Shown: positions 51,553 through 62,985 of the stretch, one piece after another
Layout: each line of letters opens with the position of its first letter
Position numbering within the stretch: the first letter of the stretch is position 1
Source: Hysterangium stoloniferum
Taxonomy: Eukaryota; Basidiomycota; Agaricomycetes; Hysterangiales; Hysterangiaceae
Reading direction: 5' to 3'
DNA length: 64,000 nucleotides
Assembly: GCA_015178975.1 (NCBI GenBank)
Contig: WHVD01000014.1
Location: 1,094,017-1,158,016, forward strand
Notes under the pieces: generated by a model
What the model saw: the letters and a program-made list of their open reading frames with translations, nothing else
What the model was told of the DNA's origin: nothing
Database searches by the model: none
Position numbers and translations under genes: made by a program

Positions 51553-52261
51553 TGTTACGACTGTGTCGCAACCCTATCGGTCCCGAGGTTATCGCCACTT
51601 ATCAATGTTTCAAGTCATCATCTCGGAAACCATCGGCCCCGAAGCTGACGTATGTTTTCGCGAAGATCACACGTCAAAATAACTCGTATTGTCTGGTCAA
51701 ACTTTTGATACGTCCCTTTTATTATGTTGATCCATTCAATCTTATGTTTCACATATGTCTATCTATATTTGTAGTCCTTGAACTATTTCCTTTTATCATA
51801 ATCCCACTCTCGGTTATCATCAGCCTCCGAACTAATCATAAACTTCCTGTTCCTAGTCAAGCTTATTGTTAATGCCATTTTCCACCCTTCTCCCCATTAG
51901 TATTTTCTAGATGCCTGTTACTTGTATATGAACCCGCTGTAGTTGTAGTTACTAGGCAATCAGAATATCGACTCAGAACACCCTCATACATCTGTAACAG
52001 TCCCATACTAAGAACCCCCCCCATCCGCCTTCGCGTGCGCTCGCCCACTCCCGGCCCCGACCCCTTGGCCTGACGCTCGACTTGTCCTTCGGTTCCAATT
52101 GGTATCTCGCCGAAAGGAGCTCTTTAGGATTAGTCTTCGCCCGCCCGAAATCTAAAGACACCCTACGGATATTTGTGAGGGCGCAGCACATAAGCTGAAG
52201 CCAAGTCCTTCTGATCGGTCCCTGTCAGCCACCGACATTAGTCAGTTTTCAGTTCTTAACA
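51553..52261 (+). mobile_element. Solo LTR, 709 bp, TSD ATATA
   Basis: Ends TGTTACGACTGTGTCG and CAGTTCTTAACA; ATATA at 51548-51552 and 52262-52266. Carries the LTR motif at 52177-52208. Reference copy for the split LTR at 40574-48861 and for the 3' LTR at 16311-17542. Confidence 0.96.
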
Positions 52262-52412
52262 ATATAGTAGAAAAATAAAGGAAAAATATAATATTATAAA
52301 TCAGTTACATTCCCCAGAGAGAGGTACCCCTCACAATTACTGACAAAATTGGACTGAGCTAGAACAGAAAAGGGGTGGTGGATGCCCAAGACTCAGTGGC
52401 TGCCTAGTGAGG

Positions 52413-53085
52413 CTACAGGGAAATGACTAGGGTTGCACTCCATAGCATCACATACATATATATATACATGTGTGGGTGAAAAATGTGCTCATATGATGAA
52501 AGGCAAAATATAAGCAGGTGGTCCAGTCCAATGTCACTCCCACTCAAGTATAGTTGCAATCCCATAGCTTTTATAAATTCCCAGTGTTGCTTGTGGGACA
52601 AGGGTTTCATCAGAATGTCAGCCACCATGTCTGCAGTGGACACATGGCTCACTATGGCTTCTCCTTTTGCCACCAAATTGTCACATATGTGATGGTATTT
52701 CTGCTGAATATGTTTTGTGTGGTCCCTGAACTGTGGGTCTTTACACAGAATAATAGCTGCCTGATTATCACATTGTACATATCTCAGTAGGTTCAGTTGG
52801 TGGATAACCAATTTTTTCCAAAAACCTTCACACCCATTGCAACTGCTGGCCCACCACACTGAGCCCTGTGTATTCAGATTCAGTGTTTGACAGTACTACC
52901 ATTGACTGGTACTTGCTGGCCCAAGAGATGCCCTGTTCATGATAAAAACATAGCCTGATGTGGATCAGGATGTTTCAGTATCACTGGACCAATCTGCATC
53001 TGTGTAGCCATGAAAATCCATATCAAGTGATATATCTGATCTATCATATGTCAGTTCCAGTTCTGTAGTGGCTCTTACATAGGTA
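52413..53085 (-). pseudogene. Ty1/Copia RNase H C-terminus, fragment
   Basis: Minus strand: SWASKYQSMVVLSNTESEY-like (about 52930-52870), then 52859-52413 with YVQCDNQAAIILCKDPQFRD, HTKHIQQKYHHICDNLVAKG and VSTADMVADILMKPLSHKQH, the classic end of Copia polyproteins, followed by LTR-proximal sequence. Stops separate the pieces. The upstream side is cut by the foldback element at 53086. Confidence 0.82.
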
Positions 53086-53665
53086 TGATAGGTTTGGTGC
53101 TAGTTTAGGTGTACACTGGTTCTGGCATGCATTCACCTCAGAATGCATGGTCCACAATTAGCATCTTCATATGAAAAAGTGAAGAAATGGATGAACCGCC
53201 CCTAGGAAAAGGGTGTTTTCATCACCAATTCTAACACTACATGTTCACATGCAACCTTCGATCTGGCAAAATATTGCGTTAAGTCATGGAGAAAGATGAA
53301 TGTTTTTTTCACATGTGATAGATTATCTGTGCCTCCAAACAGGTTGCCAAGGGGTCAAATTATATATTGAACTCTGCATGTTTCAAATTTCACCATTGTT
53401 CAGAGTGACAAAAGGCATACATGTGAAGGTTGTCAAGATTTCTTGATATTTGTGCTGGAAGCACATTGAGGGCGGTTCCAATTTGCTAGGTTTCCTGGGT
53501 GGTTATAATATATTGGTGTTGAAATTGGTGATGAAACCACCCTTTTCCTAGGGGCAGTTCACCCATTTCTTCACTTTTTCATAGGAGGATGCTAATTGTG
53601 GACCATGTTTTCTGAGGTTAATGCATGCCAGAACCAGTGTACACCTAAACTAGCACCCTACCTAT
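53086..53665. mobile_element. Foldback element with about 160-bp arms
   Basis: Left arm 53086-53245 and right arm 53525-53665 are inverted copies (ATGATAGGTTTGGTGCTAG..., CCCCTAGGAAAAGGGTG, TTCATCACCAATT and complements). The centre 53246-53524 includes 53250-53425, the repeat that is the empty target of the foldback at 32891-35000. The phrase GGTTTCATCACCAACTCCAA at 12246 is a related fragment. TSD not resolved. Confidence 0.75.
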
Positions 53666-54127
53666 CATGTCAGAAGGTGATTCACTAACTGACATATTGT
53701 TGACAAACAAGTATCATTATTACAAGTCTATTACCCACTTGTAGATTGTGTATTACAATAAGTCAACTCATACTCTTTTTAATAATTAGCAGGTCTGGTT
53801 GGTCTCCCCTGACTGGTGATATGTTCCGTCTCTTTCTATTTGAGCCTGTAATTAGTAGAGGGCTCTGTAGATCTGTTATCTTTGGATCCCCTCTACTAGT
53901 CTCACACCTGAGCCCTCATGTGCTGGTTTGTATGAACTAGGGAGTCGCCCTTACATGTTCCTGGGAACTCCATGGAGTATCCTTCGGATATTACAGTATA
54001 TTAGGTTCTGAACCATCTTCTGGACCACTATCAAGATCTGGAATCCACTGGAACCTGACCCTCATCTCTCAAGTACCCTTTGACTCACATCCCATTCTGT
54101 CAGTCTGCCCCTTGACTAGACACCTTC
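53666..54127. other. No gene assigned
   Basis: 53820-53960 resembles LTR-type GAGGGCTCTGTAGATC and CCCTGGGAACTCCATGG text, possibly an old LTR fragment. No coding signal. Confidence 0.3.
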
Positions 54128-55178
54128 TGTTATGACCCAGAAAACCTGCTGGTCTCCAGACTCCACCTTATCTGCACCCGACTCTCTATATTGTACCTAA
54201 AGTGCAGTTACAACTGGAGTACCCATTGGGACCTGCATGTGACCTTATATACACCAGTCATCAGACTCTGCCCAACCTGCACATCAACCTGTCTATATTT
54301 GACACTGTCTCATGCACCAGTCCTCGGACTCTGCTGGACCTGGACATCAACCTGCTTATACCTGACTCTCTGTGTCTCATGTACCCATCACCGGACTCTG
54401 ACCAGACTCCCAGAACCCTGCTCCCATTATGGTCCCATGACCTGTCATGATTTGTCTGTGTCTCATGCACCAGTCCTTGGACTCTGCCAGACCTGCAAAT
54501 CAACCTGTTTATACCCGACTCTCTGTGCCTGTCACTGGACTCTGACTGGACTTCCAGAACCCCTCTAATGGAGCATAGAACCCCATTCCCATTATGGTCA
54601 AATAACCTGTCATGTTTTGGACCCTGCTCCCATTCCATTCCATCCCTAATACCTAGTTTGGTATTTTCTCATCTCATTTTATGTTTACTTCTTTTACACC
54701 TCATTATTACCATATTTGGTATTATTACATCTCAAAGTCTATATAAGTCTCCCATACTCATGTACTTAGAATCCAGTTTGAATCTCAAACAAGTTACACT
54801 CTCAAACAAGTTATACTCTCAAACAAGTTACACTCTCAAACAAGTTACACTCTCAAACAAGTTACACCCTGAATATGTCCTGATCCAGTCCCTACTCCTC
54901 TTGTCTGTCTGTACACTTGATTTCTGGAATTCCCACAGGAACTCCAGAATCTACATCTTCCTTGTAGGCATTCTGTCAGCTTGAAATATGGACACCCAAA
55001 TGAGTGTATGAGGGTGCAGCACATAAGCTGAAGCCAAGTCCATCTCAGTAGCATTACTCTCTGGTAATTATTCTGACACACTCACTTGTACTAATATCCC
55101 TGGAAACTCCCTGGACTATTACCCAGGGACTCTATGGGACATTTCCTGGAAAAGATGTTTGGAATAAATTACCAAGCC
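54128..55178 (+). mobile_element. Gypsy LTR (family of 1-748), degraded 3' end
   Basis: Starts TGTTATGACCCAGAAAACC. Long matches to 1-748, and the motif at 55010-55041. The expected terminal TTAACA is not preserved; similarity fades near 55178. No TSD. Confidence 0.7.
54779..54868. repeat. 17-bp tandem repeat in the LTR, five units
   Basis: Five copies of TCTCAAACAAGTTACAC (one with TATAC). The LTR copy at 1-748 has a single unit at this place, so this is a local expansion. Confidence 0.92.
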
Positions 55179-55994
55179 CATGTCATTACCCTTTGCAGCA
55201 CCCCTGATACTTGTTTATAGTGCACCCCAGTCCCATTCAATCTCTGCTCCACCACCTCCATTTCCATCTCCATGTATACTCTTACTTGCCACCTAATATT
55301 GTTTCTTAGTACCATACATTAGTATCTATCACTCCCCACCTCATTATCACTTCCTTTGATCTGTCCTACATTTGCTTCTCTGATTGGCCTCCTGTTCACC
55401 CATCTCAATGTAGTATAAAGTTCCTTTCATGTACACTACAGTTCTTCAGTTCAAATATCAACTTAGATTAGCCCTTCTCAGTTTTTCACCTTCCCTCTCA
55501 TCACTATACCCTCAAAGAGTAGTCTTTGGCAAGCTGTGACCCTCTACTTCCTAACTCATAATGATGTGGGCCCCCAGTTGAGTAAGCTAAGTGTTGACTC
55601 TTACTTATATCATACTCTCAGTTCTGTTTGAAATACCAGAGCACCCTGACAGTTCATGTGAGGGTACAACACATAAGTTAAAGCCAAGCTCCATTTCAGT
55701 TATAGAGTCAGACCTCCTGACTAGTATAATCTCTATTGTCGGCCCCCCAATTAACCCATTTCCCATCATTGGCCCTCTGACTAGAGCATCCCCCTCTTCC
55801 TGGCTTAGATCTTGACACAAGATAGGTAAATGAGGAACAAGGATTGGGACAGATCAGGGAATGAGGGCAGGAACAATAAACAAACAAATAATCATCTGTC
55901 AACCAATCAGTTACCAAATGCATGACAAAGGAAAGGAGTTGGACTATCCATCAGATATCTGATATTATCCAGAAATAGATCCTAGCACTATAAT
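55179..55994 (+). mobile_element. Fragment of a further Gypsy LTR and unassigned sequence
   Basis: 55400-55740 resembles the 3' half of the Gypsy LTRs (TATCAACTTAGATTAGCCC, and the motif at 55660-55692). Edges undefined. No gene. Confidence 0.45.
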
Positions 55995-57540
55995 GATTAA
56001 GTCCCCTTAACTCCGAAATTTTAAGCCTTTTGGTGTTAAAATTCGCTAACCGCTTAAAATTGGGATAGTTGGGATAGTGTAGGATTATCCCTCGGAAACT
56101 GCCACGAACCCGCTCAAACACCCACTCTAACCACCTTCATTGTGCCCTAAACACCATCAGTCATGCTCACATGGCTCGTTTTTTTACTGAAAAATAAATA
56201 AATAAATAATTGAATGAATGAATAGATTAATAGATTAATTTAATATGGCACAATAATTTTCTTGGAATTTTCTAGATCTTGTTTACAAAGTGATTTTTTA
56301 ATGCATAAAAATATTGATTTAGACGGTTTCTTGAATTTATTCAAATCTCACAATGGATGAGACACATAGTTAACTGCATTGCCATTGAAACTGGAAATAA
56401 TTTTGAATTTAATTCATCTTTCATGTAGCATTTATCATATATACATATAGTCGTACAAAATTGGGCAGCTTACATTTCTTCGACGCGCGCTTAAGGCCAC
56501 AGGCCGTGCAATGAAATTTATTTGATGTGTTGGGCCTGTATTACACTTCAAATATTATATAAAATGGGTAATTGGCCTTTTAATAGTAGAGAAAAGGTCT
56601 AGCAGCCATCTTTGTACTATAAAATCACCTGGTTTGTTGATGCGAGCCCTTAAAATTCCTTAAAATTTGCCTTAAAATTAAGCTCGGTTAACTTAATTAG
56701 GCCTTGTAGGTGACTTAATCGCAACTTATGCTTAAAATCCAACCTAAAGAATTCTGTGTAGCTTATATTGACTGTTATTCATTCTCTTCACATACAAAAG
56801 AACCTTTCAGCGAGTTTTATTGCATTCGAGGCTGCTGGATGGTGAGCCTTGCAATTATATTATGGGCAAAAAGTGGCTATCATGTGGTTTGTTATGAAAC
56901 CAACACACTTTCCAACTCCATAATGTTCTATTATTAATTATATAAATTATAAATCAAAATATATATTATTATCTTCAGTGCAAAAAGGTGATCAATCAAA
57001 TAAACTACTCGAGCCTATGAAAGGGAAGTATGTTCGATTATGTAAGCAACTTGCGAAACTTTGTCACACTCTGCCTCGACATCTTACCCTCACCTCTGAG
57101 CGCATTTTTACATCACCACTACCATGAGGGTTTTTTTGTGTCACAGTGCTACTCCACCATCATCATACATACATACTAGTGCATCTGGGTGAACTTTACC
57201 ACTGTCATTCTCTAATGGCTATGTCTATTTTTGGGGGGCCGCCTTTTTCAATGTCTACCGTAACCACTCATCAAAGGGAAAATGGACTGAACCATCTCTG
57301 AATGGTCATTTTGGGTACTAGTGAGTATAGAGTCTATATGAGGCAATTCTTGAACAGTCAAAGATGCTGATGTGTATTTGCATTCACGCTAGAGATATGT
57401 GCAGATTACATGCTGTATGCCAATCACAAACTCATCTTTGACCTCCTGTGCAGTGGCAGTTTGTAACATAAACCTTCGCCCCAAACCCCACGACATGCCT
57501 GCACACGAATGGTGCCGAGGATGTCTCTGGACACTGATGG
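55995..57540. other. No gene seen; possible degraded MITE
   Basis: TGATTAAGTCCCCTTAA (55996) and its partial inverse AGGTGACTTAATCG (56707-56720), with TTAAAATT-rich text between, could be ends of an old MITE. Rest AT-rich, with a tiny palindromic CGACGCGCGC at 56480. Confidence 0.3.
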
Positions 57541-57880
57541 TCGATGTCGTTCTGTGGATGTCTGAACCCTAACACAGAGAGGAGCAAGGACTGGTTGATG
57601 TACTTCATTATTATGGTTAAATATTGGTATGGCAATCGTGGCTGTGACATACTCGTTGACTATCTTGGTATCGATATTAATGACCTTCACTTATGTTCAG
57701 CAATAGAAGTAGCTATCCTCAGTGGCGTCTCCTGCATGTACCTCTTTCCTGTCATTGTTCTGAAGCATAACCAACTACACCTTTCTCCATGCCAGAAATG
57801 CCGCAGCCATACTATCGAGCATGGGCTCAAGGAGGTAGAATGCTCATATTTCTTTGACCTGGTTCGGCCTTAGCCACTGG
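57541..57880. other. Unassigned open frames
   Basis: Overlapping frames on both strands (+ 57544-57873; - 57690-57424, LAPLCVRVQTSTERHRPSVS). I recognise no family; composition is more gene-like than its surroundings, so a gene fragment is possible. Confidence 0.25.
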
Positions 57881-58088
57881 AGTTTGACGATAGATGATGT
57901 TGGATAATGGATGTGGGGTTTATGACAAAGTGTTTGACTATACAGCTTTGACTAACACTGGTTCGCCTAGATGCAGTGTCTCAACACACTTGGAGATTGT
58001 GGAGTACAATTAGCACATATTTCCAAGGGACTTGGCTACTACGACCTATTTGCTATCGAACTAGTCTCTTTAAAGCAATTTTTCCCAT

Positions 58089-58300
58089 ATGAAGAGCTTG
58101 AAACGAACTATGGAAGCTACACGACCTCAAGATGGCGCTATACCGGCCACATCCCCTCCACTTCCTTTCTTTCGACTCCAATCCTGCCTCTTACCCTACC
58201 ACATTGACATCTATCCCGTTGACCTCAGTACAGTGTTGTCAGTAGGCGATGTCCTTGCGGGTATCTATCACAAACTTTTACGACATGTCGCGTGTGCTGG
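58089..58300 (+). pseudogene. DUF6699-like host gene fragment
   Basis: Reads PATSPPLPFFRLQSCLLPYH then IDIYPVDLSTVLSVGDVLAG and IYHKLLRHV, the second half of the small basidiomycete DUF6699 domain (PPLPxxxI...I.V......VTVGDVL..IY..L). Upstream coding continuity is not found and the frame runs into the repeated spacer at 58375. First member of the gene-fragment mosaic. Confidence 0.5.
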
Positions 58301-58374
58301 ATGGCATGGTGCACCAGTTAACACCAGGAAGTGCATCAGGGCAGTCATCGCTCCGCCATTGCAAACACCGGCTA

Positions 58375-58506
58375 AGCACTACGCACCTGCACCTCTGCAC
58401 CTGCACCCATGCACCTATGCATCCCGTACCTGCGTCTAACCCCCGGTACCCTTGTCAAACTGACCTGCGGATTGTAGGGTATGCCCCGGTTGCGCCCGTC
58501 AGCTAC
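58375..58506 (+). repeat. Spacer X, copy 1
   Basis: CACCTGCACC-type short repeats followed by CATCCCGTACCTGCGTCTAAC and ending GCGCCCGTCAGCTAC. Copy 2 is at 59311-59442. Confidence 0.85.
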
Positions 58507-59152
58507 ATGGACAGGCGATTCTCTGCACCATTCATCAGCCCTCCTCCGAACTGTTTCATTTCTTCGACCGCCTTTTGCTGTTACGAAAAGGAGGCCAGAC
58601 TTGTTATTTTGGAGAGCTCGGGCCAAACTCCAACCAATTGCTCCATTATTTCGAGAGCAACGGAGCGCGAAAGTGCGAAGACTGGGAGAATCCTGCTGAA
58701 TGCATGCATCTCAGCATTTCGGGTTTCATGATGCGCAACTAAAACTTTTGGTTGCTTCTAGATATACTAGATGTGATCGGCGCCGGCACGACGGCACGCA
58801 GCGTGGCGTAAATCACCACGCTGTAGAGAGATGCGTCAGCAGCTTGACGATATTATCAAGAGATCGGAAGGCTCAGCCCCGGCTGCGAAAACGCAGAAAA
58901 AACCGCCCGTATTTCCCGCACCAGTCGGGTTTCAGTTGACCGAGTTGCTTCGGCGCGCATATCAAAACTACTTCAGAGACGCCATGTATCTCGCAAGCAA
59001 ACTTGCCGTCAATATATTTGCTGGCGAGTATCGTGATTCACTGACACATATAATTCACGGATTAACTTGTTTTATAGGGCTGTTCATCGGCTTTACGTTC
59101 TTCAACACCAAGCATAATTACCAAGGGGTGCAGAACAGTATATTTGCATGCA
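58507..59152 (+). pseudogene. PDR-type ABC transporter fragment (NBD2 end to TMD2 start)
   Basis: [20 protein letters not shown] (H-loop of the second nucleotide-binding domain, about 58518), [33 protein letters not shown], then after an inferred intron (58702-58761) YILDVIGAGTTA, a damaged joint with a stop near 58809, RQQLDDIIKRSEG, FPAPVGFQLTELLRRAYQNY, ASKLAVNIFAG, a GC-AG intron (59024-59077), and GLFIGFTFFNTKHNYQGVQN. About 190 residues of a protein that is normally about 1400-1500 long. Introns kept, so the fragment came from genomic DNA and not mRNA. It lies exactly between spacers X and Y. Confidence 0.85.
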
Positions 59153-59310
59153 GACACAGTCTGTCAGAGAAAGGTCTGCATTGATTTATCTACCCCCACA
59201 CGATTAATGTCTTCGTACTAATATGGCACTCGCAGGAATCCGTATTGATGCGCAGGTTTGTCAATTGCCGTCGTAATAGTAATCGAGCAGGCAGATCCCA
59301 ACAGTTACCT
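59153..59310 (+). repeat. Spacer Y, copy 1
   Basis: Starts GACACAGTCTGTCAGAGAAA and ends CCCAACAGTTACCT. Copy 2 at 59444-59600 with few differences. Confidence 0.88.
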
Positions 59311-59442
59311 ATGCACCTGCACCTCTGCACCCGCACCCACACCCACGCACCTATGCATCCCGTACCTGCGTCTAACCCGCGGTACCCTTGTCAAACTGAC
59401 CTGTGGCTTGTAGGGTATGCCCCGGTTGCGCCCGTCAGCTAC
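59311..59442 (+). repeat. Spacer X, copy 2
   Basis: Same as 58375-58506, joined directly to spacer Y copy 2 without the PDR fragment. Confidence 0.88.
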
Positions 59443-59443
59443 G

Positions 59444-59600
59444 GACACAGTCTGTCAGAGAAAGGTCTGCATTGAGTTATCTACCCCACACGATTAATAT
59501 CTTCGTACTAATATGGCACTCGCAGGAATCCATATTGACACGCAGGTTTGTCAATTGCCGTCATAATAGTAATCGAGCAGATCCCAACAGTTACCTACGC
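59444..59600 (+). repeat. Spacer Y, copy 2
   Basis: Same as 59153-59310; followed by the hydrolase fragment and not by spacer X. Confidence 0.88.
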
Positions 59601-59860
59601 TCATGGTCTCCTTCCTACAGACTGCGCTCGACTACTTGACGTCACACCCCATCTTCAACTCACCTCAAGGCGACGCTGAGCACGTGTCCAATATAATCAT
59701 ATACGGCCAATCCATCGGCGCAGCGTGGGCTTGGACCTGGCTGCCCGACATCCCCATGCCATCTGAGGGATCATCCTCGAGAATACATTCCTCTCTATCA
59801 TATATTGCCTCTTGACTTTTCTTGTCCCGCTCTTGCACACACTGCCTCATGAACGATTGG
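59601..59860 (+). pseudogene. BEM46/ABHD13-like alpha/beta hydrolase fragment
   Basis: ALDYLTSHPIFNSPQ, then IIIYGQSIGAA with the GxSxG nucleophile motif (about 59697-59720), a one-base frame change, VGLDLAARHPHAI, a TGA, and GIILENTFLSI. This order is diagnostic for the BEM46 family. Only the middle of the protein is present. Confidence 0.75.
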
Positions 59861-60229
59861 CGGGTGGATCGGGATTGGGATCGAAGGAAGGATTGGCATT
59901 GTGATGGTGCGCCTGTGAGGACACGTATATTCGTGTATTCTATGTTATCTGTATATACCCCGACCCAGGGTATGGGTTGGCAACTGGGAATTTTTAGTAC
60001 CAATTATAGGATTTGCAGAGTCCTTAATTTATGGTGTGAAGTTGGCTTTTGGACATCAGAAATTCATCTGTAGGTTAAAATTTCATTTTTTTTTTGTCAT
60101 CTACCCAATGTACATATATCCGACAATACTACTCAATGCAGACCACACGGGAGCAAAATTTAAATCACACAGTAAATCTTTTATTGAAGCATTCTACAAT
60201 GACTGGCTGCTCAACACCACGAGGAAAGC
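59861..60229. other. No gene assigned
   Basis: Between the hydrolase fragment and the recombinase. Short frames only. Confidence 0.3.
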
Positions 60230-62400
60230 ACTGTAGAAAAAATGTCAAAGGCAGCTCTGTTGCCAATACTGAACGACTCAAACAAGCCTCGAAAAGAAAG
60301 CATGGTATGGCGAGTAAATAGCTCTAATGGCTATGATGGATATGTCCGGTGTGGAAAGGAATGGTTGAAGGGATTGGTTGAAGGCTCTACATTGGAAAGC
60401 ACATTAGAGAGTCCAAGAGGTTGTCCTGACACCCTGGAAGGGGTGAAATGGACTAATGGCAGACTTGGCCCATGCATTTGATATCAAACCAAATCGAGCA
60501 TCTCCATGGGCACTGGCCAGTTTTATTAGCTGGAAGTGCTTTGAGAATAATCTGGGGAAGTCAACAGCAGATGGTGCCCATGCTGCATTCAAGAAATATT
60601 GGGATAATTCGCAAGTTTAACTATTTGTTATTTCCAGGTTGGACTGTGCTCACTAATGGATTTTAATCCTTCTCCCTCCAGAGACAGTGAAGGTCTTTAT
60701 TGAGGGCCATGGAGGTGGGATGAATCTTCTAACACTGCAGTTGGAAATCCGGCAACTGCATCTGATGTAATGGACACCCTCCATGCCGCAAGCAAGAAAC
60801 ATGGCGAGGAAGGAATTCGGACACACTCAGGGGCCATGAGCTTGAGTTATATGGAACACATTTTTGAGTGGTCACAAAGTGTCTTTTCCGATATCCTTCC
60901 CTCTTCGTCATGCCACAGAGCTCTCTTTGAATGAGCGGCAAATGTTACACAAGCATCTGGGTTGGCATGCATTATCTGCCACTGCATGGACTGTCTGGAC
61001 CAGGTATGCAATTAATTCTTCACTATTAATATGTGTACCATTGTAAACTGGTTTGTGGCATTTAAAATAGGAATTTCGAGACTGTAAAGCTGAAGTGGAA
61101 GCATTTCACATTTGGGTGTGTGACAGAAGATGAATTTAGGATACCACACTGGAAATTATCTCTTGTTGAGAGAAAGAATTGGCAGAATAAGCTCAACAAT
61201 GAGGTGGATTTGCGAGGGATATACCCAGTCACATATATTTTGAGAAATTGACACACAAAGTGCATAGGACACATATATGAAATATATCCACAGCCTGAAC
61301 TACCATCTGTTGATATGGATCAGCACATGCGCAACTGGATTAGCTTTCTTGAATCACATGTATATGGCCGAATATTGCAGTCTGAGGACTTTTTATTTCC
61401 CATCTGTAGGAAGCAATGCATTGTTCAACCCGGATCTGCTATGTCTCATGATGTGGTGCAGAAATGGATCAAAGAGTTTTGTACAGGGGCTGGTATTGAT
61501 GTCACACTCACTCACCTTTCAACTCACTGTTTCCGGAGAGGTGGCTCTCAATATCGCTTCATGCTGGCATCAGTTGGAAAGCGTTGGACACTAGCAACAA
61601 TCCGTTGGTGGGGTGGATGGGCAGAGGGAGAGCATGTAAGTTTCATTAAATATTGGACAGAGATTGATCAGAGCTAATATTGGGAAAAAGCGAGATACTC
61701 TGATAAGATACCTACTTGATGAGCTCCATTTATTATGAGGAGGGGCATGGTGATGCTTTGCGACCAATTCAACGTGAAGTCAACATGTCATTCCTTGGTG
61801 AGCATAAGGATATCCGCCCAGCATCACTCTTAGAAATGAAAGAGTTGTGGTCTTCTATGGAGAGATCTATGGGGGAAAAAATTAAAGCTGAATTCTCCCA
61901 TTCAATTTCTGGGGTAGCAGCAGCCTTCCACCGGCATGGTGAACACACAGGAATACAACCTGACAACACCACCACCAATGCAACCAATGTGACCCCAATT
62001 CCACTTCTGTTATCATCATTATCAGCACCATCTCCCCCTCCCGGGCTATGCATTCCAGCTGCACAAAAAGGCATTCCAAGGCATGAGCGATGGCTCACAT
62101 TTGTACATGATTGGGAAAAATAGATGAAAGTCGAGGTCTCCACAAACCGCTGAAGGATTGGCCCACCAAATGGAAGACTCACCCAGCTTTTGCGATGAGC
62201 TACCGTGCTCGTAAACTAATAGCTGAAGAGTACATCTTAATGTGCGTTAAACTTCTATTTATTAGACTCAAAGTATCTCGATTCTAATTCCATGAACAGA
62301 TGCAGACGTGACACTGAGGTCTTTCTAAAAAAGTGGCCAATGGCAGTAAATGGTACAACAGAGCTCACCCTTGCACTAAGATGCTCTCAAAGAAGAAGGT
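60230..62400 (+). pseudogene. Crypton-like tyrosine recombinase with GCR1_C-like domain
   Basis: Pieces in several frames on +: AHAFDIKPNRASPWALASFI and KSTADGAHAAFKKYW (60450-60600), an intermediate region to 61020, FRIPHWKLSLVERKNWQNKL and DLRGIYPVTYI (61140-61245), PSVDMDQHMRNWISFLESHV (61300-61360), and the core 61490-61640 LTHLSTHCFRRGGSQYRFML, TLATIRWWGGWAEGEH. HxxR (HCFR) and the following W are active-site blocks; after an intron at 61636-61690, RDTLIRYLLDE gives the Tyr nucleophile. A C-terminal DNA-binding region GLHKPLKDWPTKWKTHPAF and RARKLIAEEYI (62130-62230) is GCR1_C-like. Stops and at least three frameshifts: inactive. Confidence 0.75.
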
Positions 62401-62985
62401 ACTTCTAAACCACGGAGAAGCCAATATGGCACTCCCAAAGAACGGGAGAAAAAAGTCCGAAAATAGTGCTGAGGTGAATATGGGAGGGAAACACTGGAAG
62501 TAGGTAGGATGATTCCCATGACTGCAACAAGGAGGGAGACAAAGGATGATGATACTAGTAGTTAGCCGTAATTAGATTGGGCAGAAAAGTGGCAAGATAC
62601 GTGCGCACCTAGCAATGGCACAACGGGGATGCCCCTTTTTTTTTGTGAAGCTTTGCTCCATGCGTGTGGCAACGTATGTGTTCATGGCATATATCTCCGT
62701 GAGAGTGCAAGGATTGAGATTATCATCACCATGCCCGAACTCGCACTACCGCGCATGGCACACATCAGTCCTGCATCATCCCTACAATAGATAGACATGA
62801 CATACCTCACACTGTCTCCTGTCCCTACAAACACACACGGGGCTGGCCCGCTGTACCACTTCAATGCCACCGTCACTTCGTTGTGCCACTGGCCTCCCGA
62901 GGCTGAGGCTCAGCCAAAATGCAGCGAGCACGCACCAAACCATGGTCTGTAGCAGCAATCGTGCGCGGTCATTTGTGCAGAATGT
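62401..62985. other. No gene assigned
   Basis: Open frames on both strands lack known motifs. Confidence 0.3.

Noticed and set aside
52490-52790. Plus-strand open frames over the Copia fragment
   Set aside because: Complementary shadows of the minus-strand RNase H sequence.
61769-62182. Minus-strand frame opposite the Crypton C-terminus
   Set aside because: Antisense shadow; the plus strand has the conserved recombinase text.
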